Positions 27,601 to 36,405 of a stretch of 64,000 nucleotides of DNA are shown here, one piece after another. The stretch is from assembly GCA_003170475.1 (NCBI GenBank), contig PMZI01000045.1, positions 1 through 64,000 of the forward strand. The letters are read 5' to 3'. The notes under the pieces were generated by a model, which was not told the origin of the DNA, did not search any database, and saw only the letters and a list, made by a program, of their open reading frames with translations. A program made the position numbers and the translations under genes. Each line of letters starts with the position of its first letter. The first letter of the stretch is position 1. Source of the stretch: Ignavibacteriota bacterium. Its GTDB lineage: Bacteria > Bacteroidota > Ignavibacteria > UBA10030.

Positions 27601-28261
27601 GATCATGGGCGGCGACGGATGGGCCTATGACATCGGCTATGGCGGGCTGGACCACGTTTTGGCCTCAGGCCGCAATGTCAACATCCTCGTGCTTGACACA
27701 GAAGTCTACTCGAACACAGGCGGGCAGATGTCGAAGGCAACATTCCGATCTGCCATTGCGAAGTTTGCTGCAGCCGGCAAATCGACCGAGAAGAAGGATC
27801 TGGCGCTGATGGGCGTGATGTACGGAAATGTCTACGTCGCGAAGATTGCCATGGGAGCCAGCGATGCACAGACGGTAAGGGCGATCATCGAAGCCGAAGC
27901 TTACAACGGCCCGTCGCTGATCATTGCTTACAGCCACTGTATTGCTCATGGTATTGACATGGCGCGTGGAATGACGAATCAGAGACTCGCTGTCGAGACC
28001 GGATACTTCCCGCTCTTCCGGTACAACCCAACGCTCGCAGCGGAGGGCAAAAACCCATTCAAGCTCGATTCCAAGGCTCCGAAACTACCGTTAACGGATT
28101 TTACCTCACTCGAGACGCGATTCAATATGCTGGAGAAGATCTATCCCGACCGTGCCAGAGATCTCAACAAGTTGGCAGCCGAAGATATTCGAACTCGGTG
28201 GGCAATGTTGGAACAACTCGCAGGCGGTGATGGAGAAAAGGAAAAAACACCGACCGCATAA
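24662..28261 (+). CDS. nifJ: pyruvate:ferredoxin (flavodoxin) oxidoreductase
   Basis: Converts pyruvate and CoA to acetyl-CoA and CO2 with reduction of ferredoxin, or runs in reverse. At 1199 residues it is a full-length single-chain homodimeric enzyme. The domains are: the N-terminal pyrimidine-binding domain (YPITPSSTMGEW near residue 37), the transketolase C-like and gamma-type domains, a ferredoxin domain with CIQCNKC near 704 and CTGCSLC near 760, the proximal-cluster Cys in ACSGCGETPY, and the TPP motif starting GDGWAYDIGYGG near 984 and ending NTGGQ. A candidate sigma-54 promoter precedes it. The DHOD-like gene follows after 69 bp. It is probably the main ferredoxin source for the Hdr/hydrogenase systems downstream. 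Confidence 0.97.
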   Translation: MSDQALPKTKRKMVTIDGNEAAAYSAHKTNEVIAIYPITPSSTMGEWADEWSAQGKKNIWGTVPLVVEMQSEGGAAGAVHGALQTGALSTTFTASQGLLLMIPNMFKIAGELTATVFHVSARTVATHALSIFGDHSDVMAVRSTGWGMLASNSVQEIHDFALIAQAATLEARVPIVHFFDGFRSSAEVMKMEQLTDDDIRQMIDDTLVHQHRQRALSPDHPVLRGSAQNPDVFFQARETANSFYTAFPAIMQKAMDKFAAIVGRQYKLYEYFGAPDAERVIIMMGSGAETAHETVEYLNSHGEKVGLLKVRLFRPFAVEQFVEALPKSVKQVAVLDRTKEPGAIGDPLYCDVITALSESMVSGTSPLKTMPHIVGGRFGLSSKEFTPSMVKTVFDELKKDQPKNHFTVGINDDVTHTSLTYDPAFGIEPDDVVRALFFGLGADGTVGANKNSIKIIGEDTENFAQGYFVYDSKKSGSTTVSHLRFGPRPIHSCYLVNQANFIACHQWFFLEKIDVLEASVKGGTFLLNSIYGPDEVWDKLPRHIQKGIIEKQLKLYVIDGYKVASSTGMGGRVNTIMQTCFFAISGVLPKDQAIQAIKASIKKTYGRKGESVVQKNFAAVDATLANLFQVKVPEKVSSTIELPPVVSPLAPEFVQKTTAKMIAGKGDDLPVSRLPIDGTFPTSTAQWEKRNIALEIPVWEMDICIQCNKCALVCPHASIRVKIFDPAELKNAPPTFKSMDYKGVEYKGKKYSLQVAPEDCTGCSLCVEVCPAKSKSQVKVKAINMKPQPAIREQERTNYEYFLNLPELDRRTVKVDTVKGSQFLQPLFEYSGACSGCGETPYVKLVSQLFGDRTVIANATGCSSIYGGNLPTTPWTKNLDGRGPAWSNSLFEDNAEFGLGMRLTIDKLTEMAKEMVEKMANEVGNELATSLLLADQNDEAGIHDQRERVKMLKEKLTQLKSADAMNLLNIADNLVKRSVWIMGGDGWAYDIGYGGLDHVLASGRNVNILVLDTEVYSNTGGQMSKATFRSAIAKFAAAGKSTEKKDLALMGVMYGNVYVAKIAMGASDAQTVRAIIEAEAYNGPSLIIAYSHCIAHGIDMARGMTNQRLAVETGYFPLFRYNPTLAAEGKNPFKLDSKAPKLPLTDFTSLETRFNMLEKIYPDRARDLNKLAAEDIRTRWAMLEQLAGGDGEKEKTPTA

Positions 28262-28330
28262 CCAATCAACGGCTGGACGCGATGGTGTACAGCACACTGA
28301 ACTCAGAAATTGAATGAAGGAAACGGTATC

Positions 28331-29320
28331 ATGGATCTCAAAACTACGTATCTCGGATTAAAACTCAAGAATCCTATTGTTGCTTCGGCGAGCCCTCTTT
28401 CACGGAACCTCGACAGTATGAAGCGGCTGGAAGATGCAGGATGTGCCGCCGTTGTCATGTATTCGCTGTTCGAAGAGCAGATTGAACATGAGGCTGCTGA
28501 ACTCGACCACTATGTGAAGTCCGGTGCTAACAGTCACGCCGAAGCCGTCGACTACTTCCCAACTCCGGAAGAGTATAATCTCGGTCCCGAACAATACATC
28601 GAGCTCCTCGGGAAGGCGAAGAAATCACTCGGAATCCCTGTCATCGGCAGCCTGAACGGGATTTCCGTTGGAGGATGGATTGACTACGCTCAAAAGATGG
28701 AACAAGCAGGCGCTGATGCTATCGAACTCAATATCTACTATATTCCCACGGACCCTGCCCTGACGAGCCAGGAAGTGGAGGACCGCTATATCAACGTGCT
28801 TCATGCGGTGAAGCGTGCCGTTAAGATCCCAGTTGCCGTGAAACTGAGCCCGTATTTCAGTTCGCTGGCGCATGTGGCATCGCGACTGGACCGCGCAGGC
28901 GCAAATGGACTGGTTCTTTTCAACAGGTTCTACCAACCGGATTTCGATCTCGATGCACTGGAAGTGAAGCCGGATGTTGTTCTGAGCACCTCTGAAGCAA
29001 TGCGGCTACCGTTGCGGTGGATTGCCATACTGCACGGAATGGTGAAGACGAGCCTGGCCGGAACATCAGGGATCCACACCGCATCGGATGTTATCAAAAT
29101 GGTGATGGCTGGCGCCGATGTTGCGATGATGTGCTCTGCTCTTCTGCACCACGGGCCGAAACATGTGACAGCGGTCCTCGAAGATCTTAACAAGTGGATG
29201 GTGGAACACGAATACCTCTCAATCGAACAGATGAAAGGGAGCATGAGTCAGGCTTCCGTTATTGATCCTGCGGCCTTTGAACGTGCGAACTACATGAAGG
29301 CATTGAATCGATTCAAATAA
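28331..29320 (+). CDS. dihydroorotate dehydrogenase-like FMN protein
   Basis: FMN-binding TIM-barrel protein of 329 residues, similar to class 1 dihydroorotate dehydrogenases and to PreA. The ATG at 28331 has GAAGGAAA about 8 nt upstream; an earlier TTG is less likely. Visible elements are the N-terminal [15 protein letters not shown], a mid-barrel VAVKLSP (Lys for FMN), and late glycine-rich [18 protein letters not shown] (phosphate site). The enzyme's real reaction is uncertain: proteins of this subgroup often sit beside nifJ rather than pyrimidine genes, which suggests a ferredoxin-linked role. That is inference from context. Confidence 0.7.
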   Translation: MDLKTTYLGLKLKNPIVASASPLSRNLDSMKRLEDAGCAAVVMYSLFEEQIEHEAAELDHYVKSGANSHAEAVDYFPTPEEYNLGPEQYIELLGKAKKSLGIPVIGSLNGISVGGWIDYAQKMEQAGADAIELNIYYIPTDPALTSQEVEDRYINVLHAVKRAVKIPVAVKLSPYFSSLAHVASRLDRAGANGLVLFNRFYQPDFDLDALEVKPDVVLSTSEAMRLPLRWIAILHGMVKTSLAGTSGIHTASDVIKMVMAGADVAMMCSALLHHGPKHVTAVLEDLNKWMVEHEYLSIEQMKGSMSQASVIDPAAFERANYMKALNRFK

Positions 29321-29364
29321 ATCCTCGTTTCCAATCCCTCTCCAGAAGAAATGTGCGGGTGACC

Positions 29365-29742
29365 ATGGCGCGAACATCGAAAAGGAAATCGAAACCGGCG
29401 ACTGTCAAGAAGTTAAGAACAGTGCTGACCGAAATTGCAGTGTCTGCTCCTTCAGGGGCATTTGCTGAAGGGGAGAAGTTCGTTTGCTCCGTGTGCCAAC
29501 TTCCCGTGAAGCTTTGCAACACCGATCCCATGAAGCGCTGCGAGCACATGATGCTCGAAGGGACGGAACTTCAACTGCTGCGGCAGGCCGGCAAGCAGCA
29601 GGTGGTGAGGTGCATTCGTTGCGGTGATGTCATTCCGCAGCGGGCGCTCAAGAAGGATCCGCTCGCAGAGCTTTGCCCAAACTGTCAATCATCTATATCG
29701 ACATCGAAGCCGCAACGGCGTTCGAAAGGAGCATCGCTATGA
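29365..29742 (+). CDS. DksA/TraR-type zinc finger protein
   Basis: Small protein of about 125 residues. The ATG at 29365 gives a Lys/Arg-rich N-terminus ([12 protein letters not shown]); two upstream GTG codons are possible. The C-terminal [17 protein letters not shown] followed by LCPNCQ is the C4 zinc finger of the DksA/TraR family, and a second Cys group, CSVC and MKRCEHM, lies before it. DksA relatives act on RNA polymerase, but the long coiled coil of true DksA is not visible, so the role is unproven. Its stop overlaps the maeB start by ATGA, implying translational coupling. Confidence 0.65.
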   Translation: MARTSKRKSKPATVKKLRTVLTEIAVSAPSGAFAEGEKFVCSVCQLPVKLCNTDPMKRCEHMMLEGTELQLLRQAGKQQVVRCIRCGDVIPQRALKKDPLAELCPNCQSSISTSKPQRRSKGASL

Positions 29743-32060
29743 TACGCAAGCAAGAAGCTCTCGATTATCATGCGCTTGGTCGACGGGGAAAGATCGAAGT
29801 GAACTCCACGAAACCGTGTCAAACGCAACGTGATCTCTCTATGGCCTATACGCCGGGCGTGGCAGAGCCATGTCGTGAGATAGAAGCCAATCCAGATGAC
29901 GCGTATCTCTACACGTCAAAAGGAAACTTGGTTGCGGTGATATCCAATGGGACGGCTGTGCTTGGTCTCGGAGACATCGGAGCTCTTGCCGGGAAGCCGG
30001 TGATGGAGGGAAAGGGTGTGTTGTTCAAAAGATTTGCCGACATCGATGTGTTCGACATCGAACTCAATTCTCACAACTCGGACGACATCATCAAGGCCGT
30101 ACAGATGCTTGAGCCCACGTTCGGTGGCATCAACCTCGAAGATATCAAAGCGCCGGAGTGTTTCTATATTGAAGAAGAGCTCAAGAAGACCATGAATATC
30201 CCGGTGTTCCATGATGACCAGCACGGCACGGCGATCATCAGCGGCGCAGCTTTGGTCAATGCTCTTGAGATCGTGGGGAAGAAACCTGACAAGGTGAAGG
30301 TCGTTTTCAGCGGTGCAGGAGCGGCAGGGATTGCGTGCGCGAAACTCTGGGAGAAACTTGGCATTCTCAGGAAAAATATGATCCTTGTTGACACGAAAGG
30401 AGTTGTTCACAAAGGCCGCAAGGAAGGAATGAACCCCTACAAGGATTATTTCGCGGTCGATACATCAGCCCGGACACTTGCTGATGCCATCAAGGGTGCT
30501 GATGTCTTCTGCGGCGTTTCGGCCAAAGGCATCGTGACGAAAGAGATGGTCCGGTCGATGGCTGACAATCCGATTGTTTTTGCCATGGCGAATCCTGATC
30601 CGGAGATCACCTACGATGATGCCAAGAGCGCGCGTGATGACGTCATTATGGCGACCGGTCGGTCTGATTACCCGAATCAAGTCAACAACGTGCTTGGATT
30701 CCCGTTCATTTTCCGCGGGGCACTGGATGTCCGCGCAAAGATGATTAATGACGAGATGAAGATAGCAGCTTCGCGCGCGTTGGCAACATTGGCAAAGACG
30801 GAAGTCCCCGATTCTGTCCTTCGCGCGTATGGCGGGAAGAAGATAGAATTCGGAAGGGAGTACATTATTCCGAAGCCCTTCGATCCGCGCGTTCTTATTT
30901 GGGAAGCTACTGCAGTGGCCAAGGCTGCCATGGAATCCGGGGTCGCACGGATGCCCATCAAAGACTTCGAACAATATCGCGATTCGCTGGAAGCCCGTCT
31001 CGGCAAGTCCAGGGAGATCATGCGGTTCTTCGTCCACAAGGCGCAGACCGAACCCAAGCGCATCGTGTTCCCGGAAGGAGAGGAAGAGAAAATCCTTCGC
31101 GCCGCACAACAGATTCTTGATGAGGGAGTTGCAAAGCCGATTCTTCTTGGGAGTCGCACACTTATCAACCAGCGAGTAGCCGATCTCGGGTTGGACTTGA
31201 CCGGAGCTGAGATCATCAATCCGGGGAAGTCGCCTCGGTTCGATGAATACATTACCGCCTTCTATGCAATGCGGCAGCGCAAAGGTCTCACCCGTGTTGA
31301 CGCGGAGCATCAGATGAAATCACACAATGTGTTTGGCATGATGATGGTCGAGATGGATGATGCCGACGGTTTGATTTCCGGGCTTACCCAGCATTATCCG
31401 GAGACTGTTCGTCCGGCCTTGCAGATCATCGGCAAGAAAGACGGGGCGCGCATCATCGCCGGACTTTACATGATGGTCTTCAAGAACCAGACGGTTTTCA
31501 TTGCTGATGCGACGGTCAATATCGAGCCCACAGCCGAAGACTTGGCGGAGATTGCACTCCTCGCCGCCGAAAAAGTGAAGCAGATGGACATGGAACCGCG
31601 CGTTGCCATGTTGTCGTTCAGCAATTTCGGTGGAACGAAACACCCGTTGACCGAAAAGGTGCGCCTGGCCACAGAGATCGTGAAACGTCGTGCACCGGGA
31701 TTGGTTGTCGATGGTGAGATGCAGGCAGACACCGCAGTTTCTTCAGAAATCATATCGGAAGTATATCCGTTCACTTCGCTCAAAGGCGCGGCGAATGTCT
31801 TGATCTGCCCTGATCTCACGTCGGCGAACATTGCTTACAAGCTTCTTGCGAAACTTGGGGGCGCAGTGGCGATTGGGCCGATGCTGGTAGGTATGCGGAA
31901 GCCTGTATACCTCCTCATCCCGGGATCGGATGTGTCCGATATCGTCAATATCACCGCAATGGCGGTCTTTGAATCACAGCAACAGAACAAGTCGGGTCAA
32001 AAGGGAGGAGATCTCCTCGCTCGTTTGAAATCCTCGATGCAGGGTGTCGAGGCGAAGTAG
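29739..32060 (+). CDS. maeB: NADP-dependent malic enzyme with phosphotransacetylase-like domain
   Basis: Oxidative decarboxylation of malate to pyruvate, probably with NADP. The ATG at 29739 is chosen because of GAAAGGAG at 29723-29730 and the ATGA overlap; it gives 773 residues, the usual MaeB length. The N-terminal malic enzyme domain shows [13 protein letters not shown], the substrate-binding HDDQHGTA and a Rossmann motif [15 protein letters not shown]. The C-terminal part (about 430-770) is the phosphotransacetylase-like domain ([16 protein letters not shown]), which is regulatory and usually inactive in MaeB. It links the C4 pool to pyruvate near nifJ. Confidence 0.95.
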   Translation: MIRKQEALDYHALGRRGKIEVNSTKPCQTQRDLSMAYTPGVAEPCREIEANPDDAYLYTSKGNLVAVISNGTAVLGLGDIGALAGKPVMEGKGVLFKRFADIDVFDIELNSHNSDDIIKAVQMLEPTFGGINLEDIKAPECFYIEEELKKTMNIPVFHDDQHGTAIISGAALVNALEIVGKKPDKVKVVFSGAGAAGIACAKLWEKLGILRKNMILVDTKGVVHKGRKEGMNPYKDYFAVDTSARTLADAIKGADVFCGVSAKGIVTKEMVRSMADNPIVFAMANPDPEITYDDAKSARDDVIMATGRSDYPNQVNNVLGFPFIFRGALDVRAKMINDEMKIAASRALATLAKTEVPDSVLRAYGGKKIEFGREYIIPKPFDPRVLIWEATAVAKAAMESGVARMPIKDFEQYRDSLEARLGKSREIMRFFVHKAQTEPKRIVFPEGEEEKILRAAQQILDEGVAKPILLGSRTLINQRVADLGLDLTGAEIINPGKSPRFDEYITAFYAMRQRKGLTRVDAEHQMKSHNVFGMMMVEMDDADGLISGLTQHYPETVRPALQIIGKKDGARIIAGLYMMVFKNQTVFIADATVNIEPTAEDLAEIALLAAEKVKQMDMEPRVAMLSFSNFGGTKHPLTEKVRLATEIVKRRAPGLVVDGEMQADTAVSSEIISEVYPFTSLKGAANVLICPDLTSANIAYKLLAKLGGAVAIGPMLVGMRKPVYLLIPGSDVSDIVNITAMAVFESQQQNKSGQKGGDLLARLKSSMQGVEAK

Positions 32061-32124
32061 GAGATCTGGGGGAATCTTTGGCCCGGTTCCATGGGGCCCA
32101 AACTCTTCCTTCTCCATAATTGAG

Positions 32125-32206
32125 AATGTGAGGATTGTCATTTTCTTACATCTTTTGCGAAAATCTCGATGTCGGGTTCGCAAAAATGAATGGCAAACCT
32201 CACATT
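32125..32206 (+). promoter_or_regulatory. nested inverted repeats upstream of the rubrerythrin promoter
   Basis: Two perfect 9-bp repeats are nested: AATGTGAGG (32125-32133) with CCTCACATT (32198-32206), and inside it TTTTGCGAA (32153-32161) with TTCGCAAAA (32177-32185). The block ends 47 bp before the sigma-54 element, which fits an enhancer-type regulatory region. The remaining 32061-32332 holds no gene. Confidence 0.5.
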
Positions 32207-32252
32207 TCTCTTTTTTGGCCCTCACTTCTTGCTCATAATCCCATACTTGCAG

Positions 32253-32267
32253 TGGAATGATTCTTGC
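32253..32267 (+). promoter_or_regulatory. candidate sigma-54 promoter of the rubrerythrin/hydrogenase unit
   Basis: TGGAATGATTCTTGC has GG and GC separated by 10 bp and is identical at 13 of 15 positions to the nifJ element. The rubrerythrin ATG lies 65 bp downstream. The hydrogenase genes follow without another obvious promoter, so they may depend on it. Confidence 0.6.
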
Positions 32268-32332
32268 AGCCGTATAATCAACGCGATCTGAAGTGAAGTC
32301 CATCTCTACATCAACACGAGGAGGGAAAGGCC

Positions 32333-33004
32333 ATGAAAAGTCACTTGTCTGCCACCCGTCTATTTGTCGTTCTTGCCCTGACGATGTCATTGATTCTCTC
32401 CTTCAATGGCTGCTCAAAGAAGGAAGAGCCGAAGCAACAGGCAAAGATCGAGAAGAAGTTGGAAGGGAAAGCAACAGCCACCACCGAGAATCTCAAATTG
32501 GCATATTTATCGGAAGTGAAGCATGCGTCGTGGTATGAGACCTTTGCGAAGCAGGCTCAGAAGGAAAACCTGGGCGAGGTGGCGGTGATGTTCCGTGCAC
32601 TTTCTCAGTCGGAAAAGGTTCACGCCGACAACATGGCCAGTCTCCTGAAAGCAAAAGGTATCGAGGCAGTGGCGCCCGCGGTGGAAGCCCCCCCTGCCGG
32701 GAAAACGAAACAGTACTTGAAGTCGGCAATGAGCAGCGAAGGTGTGGAAACCGAATCGATGTATCCGGCATTCATCCAGAAAGCAGAGCTCGAGCAGGAT
32801 TCTGTGGCAGCAACGTTGTTCAAGCAGACACTCGAGGCTGACGCACGGCACGGTCGACTGGTAAAAAGAGCGATGGAGCAGGAGACGAACATTTCGCACC
32901 TTCCGTACATGATGTGTCCCAAGTGTGGCTACATCATAGGATCGGAGAAGGATGAAGAATGTCGTGTCTGTAAGGCAAAGAAGGAAACATTCAAGAAACT
33001 TTGA
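32333..33004 (+). CDS. exported rubrerythrin lipoprotein
   Basis: Predicted diiron/rubredoxin-type protein for peroxide or oxygen detoxification outside the cytoplasm. The 223-residue product starts with a signal peptide and lipobox LSFNGCSKK (Cys about residue 27), so it should be lipid-anchored. The ferritin-like bundle (about 50-185) has Glu in EVKHASWYE, an ExxH in SEKVHADN, a second Glu pair in the EGVETESMY region, and EADARHGRL. A C-terminal rubredoxin-like site has MMCPKCGYI and ECRVCKAK. Ordinary rubrerythrins are cytoplasmic, so the lipobox is unusual. It has a strong ribosome site and lies 71 bp before the hydrogenase operon. Confidence 0.8.
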   Translation: MKSHLSATRLFVVLALTMSLILSFNGCSKKEEPKQQAKIEKKLEGKATATTENLKLAYLSEVKHASWYETFAKQAQKENLGEVAVMFRALSQSEKVHADNMASLLKAKGIEAVAPAVEAPPAGKTKQYLKSAMSSEGVETESMYPAFIQKAELEQDSVAATLFKQTLEADARHGRLVKRAMEQETNISHLPYMMCPKCGYIIGSEKDEECRVCKAKKETFKKL

Positions 33005-33075
33005 ACTGGAGGAGCGTTCCGGACGCACGGTTCATGTCACCATAGCTCTACACATCGAACAACCAATAGATTCCA

Positions 33076-34248
33076 ATGTCGACACTGATGACGTATCGAA
33101 TTGAACATGATGCTCTCAACGAACTCATTCAAGAACTTCGAAAAGAAAAGTACAATGTTATTGGCCCGACCCCTCGAGGGGAGGCAATCGTACTTGACGA
33201 AATCACCTCCGCATTAGAACTGCCTATCGGCAAGACCGATGAGCAGTCGCCCGCCCAGTACCATCTCAAAGACAGGACGGACAAGGCATATTTCGGCTTT
33301 TCGGCCGGACCTCATTCCTGGAAGAAGTATCTCTTTCCTCCTATCCTCAGGCTCGTCACGGCGAGTGGGAATGGCAGCGATCTCCAAATCTCCGACGACG
33401 CAAGCAAGCCAAATGAGGAGGAAAAGTACGCGCTTTTCGGTGTTCGTGCCTGCGATCTCAGCGCCATTCACATTCAAGACCAGGTCTTTGGTGACGGAAC
33501 CTACAAGGATCCGGCGTACCTTCGGGTGAGAAATCAGGCATTTATCGTTGCCGTCAACTGCACGAGGGCCGGGGGCACTTGTTTCTGCTCGTCGGTGCGA
33601 ACAGGACCACGTGCGCGTGTAGGCTTTGACCTGGCACTGAGCGAAGTGATTGACAACGAGCACTACTTTATCGTGGAAGTTGGCACCGAGCGAGGCGAAA
33701 AAGTGATGAGCAGTGTGAGCCGCCGTCCTGCTGGAGATACTGAAATGGAGAAAGCTGATCGGCTGATTCGTGCTGCTGCGCAATTGACAGGCCGCTCTCT
33801 CGAACCCGACAACACACGTGAGATTCTGTATCAAAACACCGAGCATCCACGTTGGGATGTTGTCGCTGCCCGATGCCTCTCCTGTGCAAACTGCACAATG
33901 GTCTGTCCGACCTGCTTTTGTGCCACAGTCGAAGACACAACCGATCTCACAGGCACGGAAGCCCAACGCACACGCAAGTGGGATTCCTGCTTCACCATGG
34001 ACTTCTCCTACATCCACGGTGGAAGTGTTCGCCCTTCAGCCAGAGGACGCTATCGTCACTGGCTCACTCATAAACTCGCCTCTTGGGTCGACCAGTTCGG
34101 CACAATTGGCTGCGTGGGGTGCGGGCGGTGCATCACCTGGTGCCCGGTGGGTATCGACATTACCGAAGAATTTCGAGTTATCCGCGAGACGTATCTCATG
34201 ACCAGTCGCGTCAGTTCAACCAAGGAGGCTACCCATGGAAACTCTTGA
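33076..34248 (+). CDS. hydB: group 3b hydrogenase beta subunit, 4Fe-4S (HydB/HyhB-like)
   Basis: Electron-transfer subunit of a cytoplasmic NAD(P)-linked [NiFe] hydrogenase (sulfhydrogenase type). The 390-residue product has an N-terminal alpha/beta region with [15 protein letters not shown], central Cys in [13 protein letters not shown], and a C-terminal two-cluster ferredoxin domain: [16 protein letters not shown] near 270-285 and [16 protein letters not shown] near 350-365. It begins the hydrogenase block, and its end overlaps the start of the cyclic-nucleotide-domain gene. It would pass electrons between the small subunit and the FAD subunit. Confidence 0.85.
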   Translation: MSTLMTYRIEHDALNELIQELRKEKYNVIGPTPRGEAIVLDEITSALELPIGKTDEQSPAQYHLKDRTDKAYFGFSAGPHSWKKYLFPPILRLVTASGNGSDLQISDDASKPNEEEKYALFGVRACDLSAIHIQDQVFGDGTYKDPAYLRVRNQAFIVAVNCTRAGGTCFCSSVRTGPRARVGFDLALSEVIDNEHYFIVEVGTERGEKVMSSVSRRPAGDTEMEKADRLIRAAAQLTGRSLEPDNTREILYQNTEHPRWDVVAARCLSCANCTMVCPTCFCATVEDTTDLTGTEAQRTRKWDSCFTMDFSYIHGGSVRPSARGRYRHWLTHKLASWVDQFGTIGCVGCGRCITWCPVGIDITEEFRVIRETYLMTSRVSSTKEATHGNS

Positions 34249-34696
34249 ACGCATTCTCGGCCAGCATCCATTCTTCAAGGATCTCGGACCTGATTATCTG
34301 CAGCTTGTCACCGGCTGCGCGTCGAATGTTCGGTTTGAACAAGATACCTTCATCTTCCGCGAAGGGGAAGAGGCAAATCAGTTCTATCTCATCAGGGAAG
34401 GGCGGGTTGCCCTCCAGGTATTCTCTCCTGAACGAGGACACATCACGGTCGAGACGCTGGGAGAAGGTGACATCCTTGGCTGGTCCTGGCTGATTCCTCC
34501 GTACAATTGGCACTTCGACGCCAAGGCGCTTGATCTCACCCGGGCGATTGCTCTCGACGGAAAATGCCTGCGCCGCAAATGCGAGGAAGATCATCATCTG
34601 GGATATGAAATCCTCAAGCGCTTCGCTCATATCATCGAACAGCGACTTGAATCCACTCGACTACAATTACTTGATCTCTATGGCGTCCGTTCTTGA
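34235..34696 (+). CDS. cyclic nucleotide-binding domain protein in hydrogenase operon
   Basis: A 153-residue Crp-like sensor domain without any DNA-binding domain. Visible is the beta-roll with [20 protein letters not shown] and [14 protein letters not shown], followed by a helix that would be the dimer helix; no helix-turn-helix follows. Such short cNMP-fold proteins are known as neighbours of group 3b hydrogenase genes. AAGGAGG at 34222-34228 serves it. It overlaps hydB by 14 bp and hydG by 17 bp, so translation is probably coupled and the protein may regulate or dock on the enzyme. Confidence 0.8.
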   Translation: METLERILGQHPFFKDLGPDYLQLVTGCASNVRFEQDTFIFREGEEANQFYLIREGRVALQVFSPERGHITVETLGEGDILGWSWLIPPYNWHFDAKALDLTRAIALDGKCLRRKCEEDHHLGYEILKRFAHIIEQRLESTRLQLLDLYGVRS

Positions 34697-35546
34697 AGTT
34701 CCATCTGACACAACGTTCGTTTCCGCCGGCCCGATGGTGCCGCGGCCTTTCGTGGTGAAACGGTTTCGCAAGGAAACGGATGATACGTTCACACTTGAAC
34801 TCGAGCCCAAAGAGGGTCGATCCCGGTTTGTCTTCGGTCCGGGTCAATTCAACATGGTCTATGTGTACGGCGTTGGCGAAGTCCCCATCTCCATCAGTGG
34901 GTCGCCATCAACCCCCGGGCTAATCCACACTACGCGTGCGGTAGGCACCGTCACGAAGGCCATGGCGAAGCTCAAGAAAGGCGATATCGTTGGGATTCGC
35001 GGTCCCTATGGTACAACGTGGCCGGTGAAAGAAGCACGATCTCACGACGTTGTGATCGTGGCTGGAGGTATCGGTCTCCCTCCGCTGCGAGGGGCAATCT
35101 ACGAGATCCTCTCGAACCGCAAAGACTATGGCAAGGTAGTCTTGCTGTATGGAGTACGGACACCGGCGGATATCCTCTTCAAAGACGAACTGGAACAGTG
35201 GCGTGCCCGGTTCGACATGGAGGTGTTCATCACAGTCGATCGCGCGGTCTCTGAGTGGAGAGGAAACGTTGGCGTTGTAACCACCCTGATCTCGAAGGCT
35301 GGGTTTGACCCTCAGAATACGATTGCCATGATCGTGGGGCCTGAAGTCATGATGCGGTTCACGGCGCTCGAATTCATCAAACGTAGCGTGAAACCCGACT
35401 CGATCTATTTGTCCATGGAACGAAACATGAAGTGTGGAATAGGTCTTTGCGGGCATTGTCAGTTCGGCCCGATGTTTGTGTGCAAAGATGGTCCCGTGTT
35501 CCGGTACACTCAAATCAAGGACTTACTGGTGAAGTGGGAAATCTGA
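34680..35546 (+). CDS. hydG: group 3b hydrogenase gamma subunit, FAD/NAD(P)-binding (HydG-like)
   Basis: Diaphorase subunit of the group 3b hydrogenase, carrying FAD, NAD(P) and a 2Fe-2S cluster. The ATG at 34680 (288 residues) is chosen because it starts the conserved protein; longer frames run into the previous gene. It has a ferredoxin-reductase-type FAD domain (FVFGPGQFNMVYV, PISISGSPS), an NAD(P)-binding region with VIVAGGIGLPPLRGAI, and a C-terminal Cys group CGIGLCGHC followed by a Cys in MFVCKDGP. The family is close to dihydroorotate dehydrogenase electron-transfer subunit PyrK, but the hydrogenase context decides. Confidence 0.87.
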   Translation: MASVLEVPSDTTFVSAGPMVPRPFVVKRFRKETDDTFTLELEPKEGRSRFVFGPGQFNMVYVYGVGEVPISISGSPSTPGLIHTTRAVGTVTKAMAKLKKGDIVGIRGPYGTTWPVKEARSHDVVIVAGGIGLPPLRGAIYEILSNRKDYGKVVLLYGVRTPADILFKDELEQWRARFDMEVFITVDRAVSEWRGNVGVVTTLISKAGFDPQNTIAMIVGPEVMMRFTALEFIKRSVKPDSIYLSMERNMKCGIGLCGHCQFGPMFVCKDGPVFRYTQIKDLLVKWEI

Positions 35547-35625
35547 GCGGGCTTGATTTGCATTCGAAGAAGTTTCGCTGCCAAACACCTATACTCTGAA
35601 TCAAACATAGATCCTCCAAGAAATC

Positions 35626-36405
35626 ATGAAGAAACAACGAAAACCAAAATTGGCAGTCTGGAAGTTCTCTTCGTGCGACGGATGCCAGTTAAGTCTCCTT
35701 GATTGCGAAGATGAACTCCTTGCCGTCGCTGAGAATATCGAGATTGCGAATTTCGTCGAGGCATCACGAAATGTCGTGAAGGGGCCGTACGACCTCTCGC
35801 TCGTGGAAGGTTCGATCACAACTCCCCACGACGCCGAACGGATTCATCAGGTGCGACGATCATCGAAAGTGCTGATCACGATTGGTGCCTGTGCAACGGC
35901 AGGGGGAATCCAGGCGCTTCGGAATTTCAAGGATGTCCGGGAATTCACGTCGATCGTCTATGCGACACCGTCGTACATCGAGACCCTGAATAAGTCGACT
36001 GCGATTGCGGATCACGTGTTTGTCGACTTCGAACTTCGGGGGTGTCCGATCAGCAAGCAGCAGCTCGTGGAGGTGTTGAGTGCGTTTCTGAATGGTCGCA
36101 AACCTGCCACGCCGTCCTACAGCGTTTGCCTTGAATGCAAGCGCCGGGGAACCGTGTGCGGTCTTGTGACGAACGGTCCTCCGTGCCTGGGTCCTGTGAC
36201 GCAGGCGGGATGCAACGCTCTGTGTCCCTCGTACAATCGGGGATGCTTCGGTTGCTTCGGCCCGAAAGAGACACCCAATACCAACTCGTTGGCATCATAC
36301 TGGAAGAGTCTTGGCACGAAGGATCCAGAACTTCTCAGGCTCTTCCGCAGCTACAACGCATATGCGGAATCCTTCCGGAAAGAAAGCGAAGCACATGAAA
36401 AGTAG
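35626..36405 (+). CDS. hydD: group 3b [NiFe] hydrogenase small (delta) subunit
   Basis: Small subunit with Fe-S clusters that carry electrons from the NiFe site. The 259-residue product begins with the proximal-cluster motif [12 protein letters not shown] near residue 15, has [10 protein letters not shown] and a later GCPISKQQ. A Cys-rich C-terminal half ([28 protein letters not shown] and RGCFGC) would bind medial and distal clusters. There is no Tat signal, so the enzyme is cytoplasmic. The large subunit gene overlaps its 3' end. Confidence 0.9.
   Translation: MKKQRKPKLAVWKFSSCDGCQLSLLDCEDELLAVAENIEIANFVEASRNVVKGPYDLSLVEGSITTPHDAERIHQVRRSSKVLITIGACATAGGIQALRNFKDVREFTSIVYATPSYIETLNKSTAIADHVFVDFELRGCPISKQQLVEVLSAFLNGRKPATPSYSVCLECKRRGTVCGLVTNGPPCLGPVTQAGCNALCPSYNRGCFGCFGPKETPNTNSLASYWKSLGTKDPELLRLFRSYNAYAESFRKESEAHEK

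Noticed and set aside
30465-31310. 281-codon minus-strand open frame opposite maeB
   Set aside because: Fully inside maeB, whose frame is supported by conserved motifs.
32092-32118. GGCCC/GGGCCC hairpin after maeB as a terminator
   Set aside because: The arms pair only with a bulge and no T-run follows.
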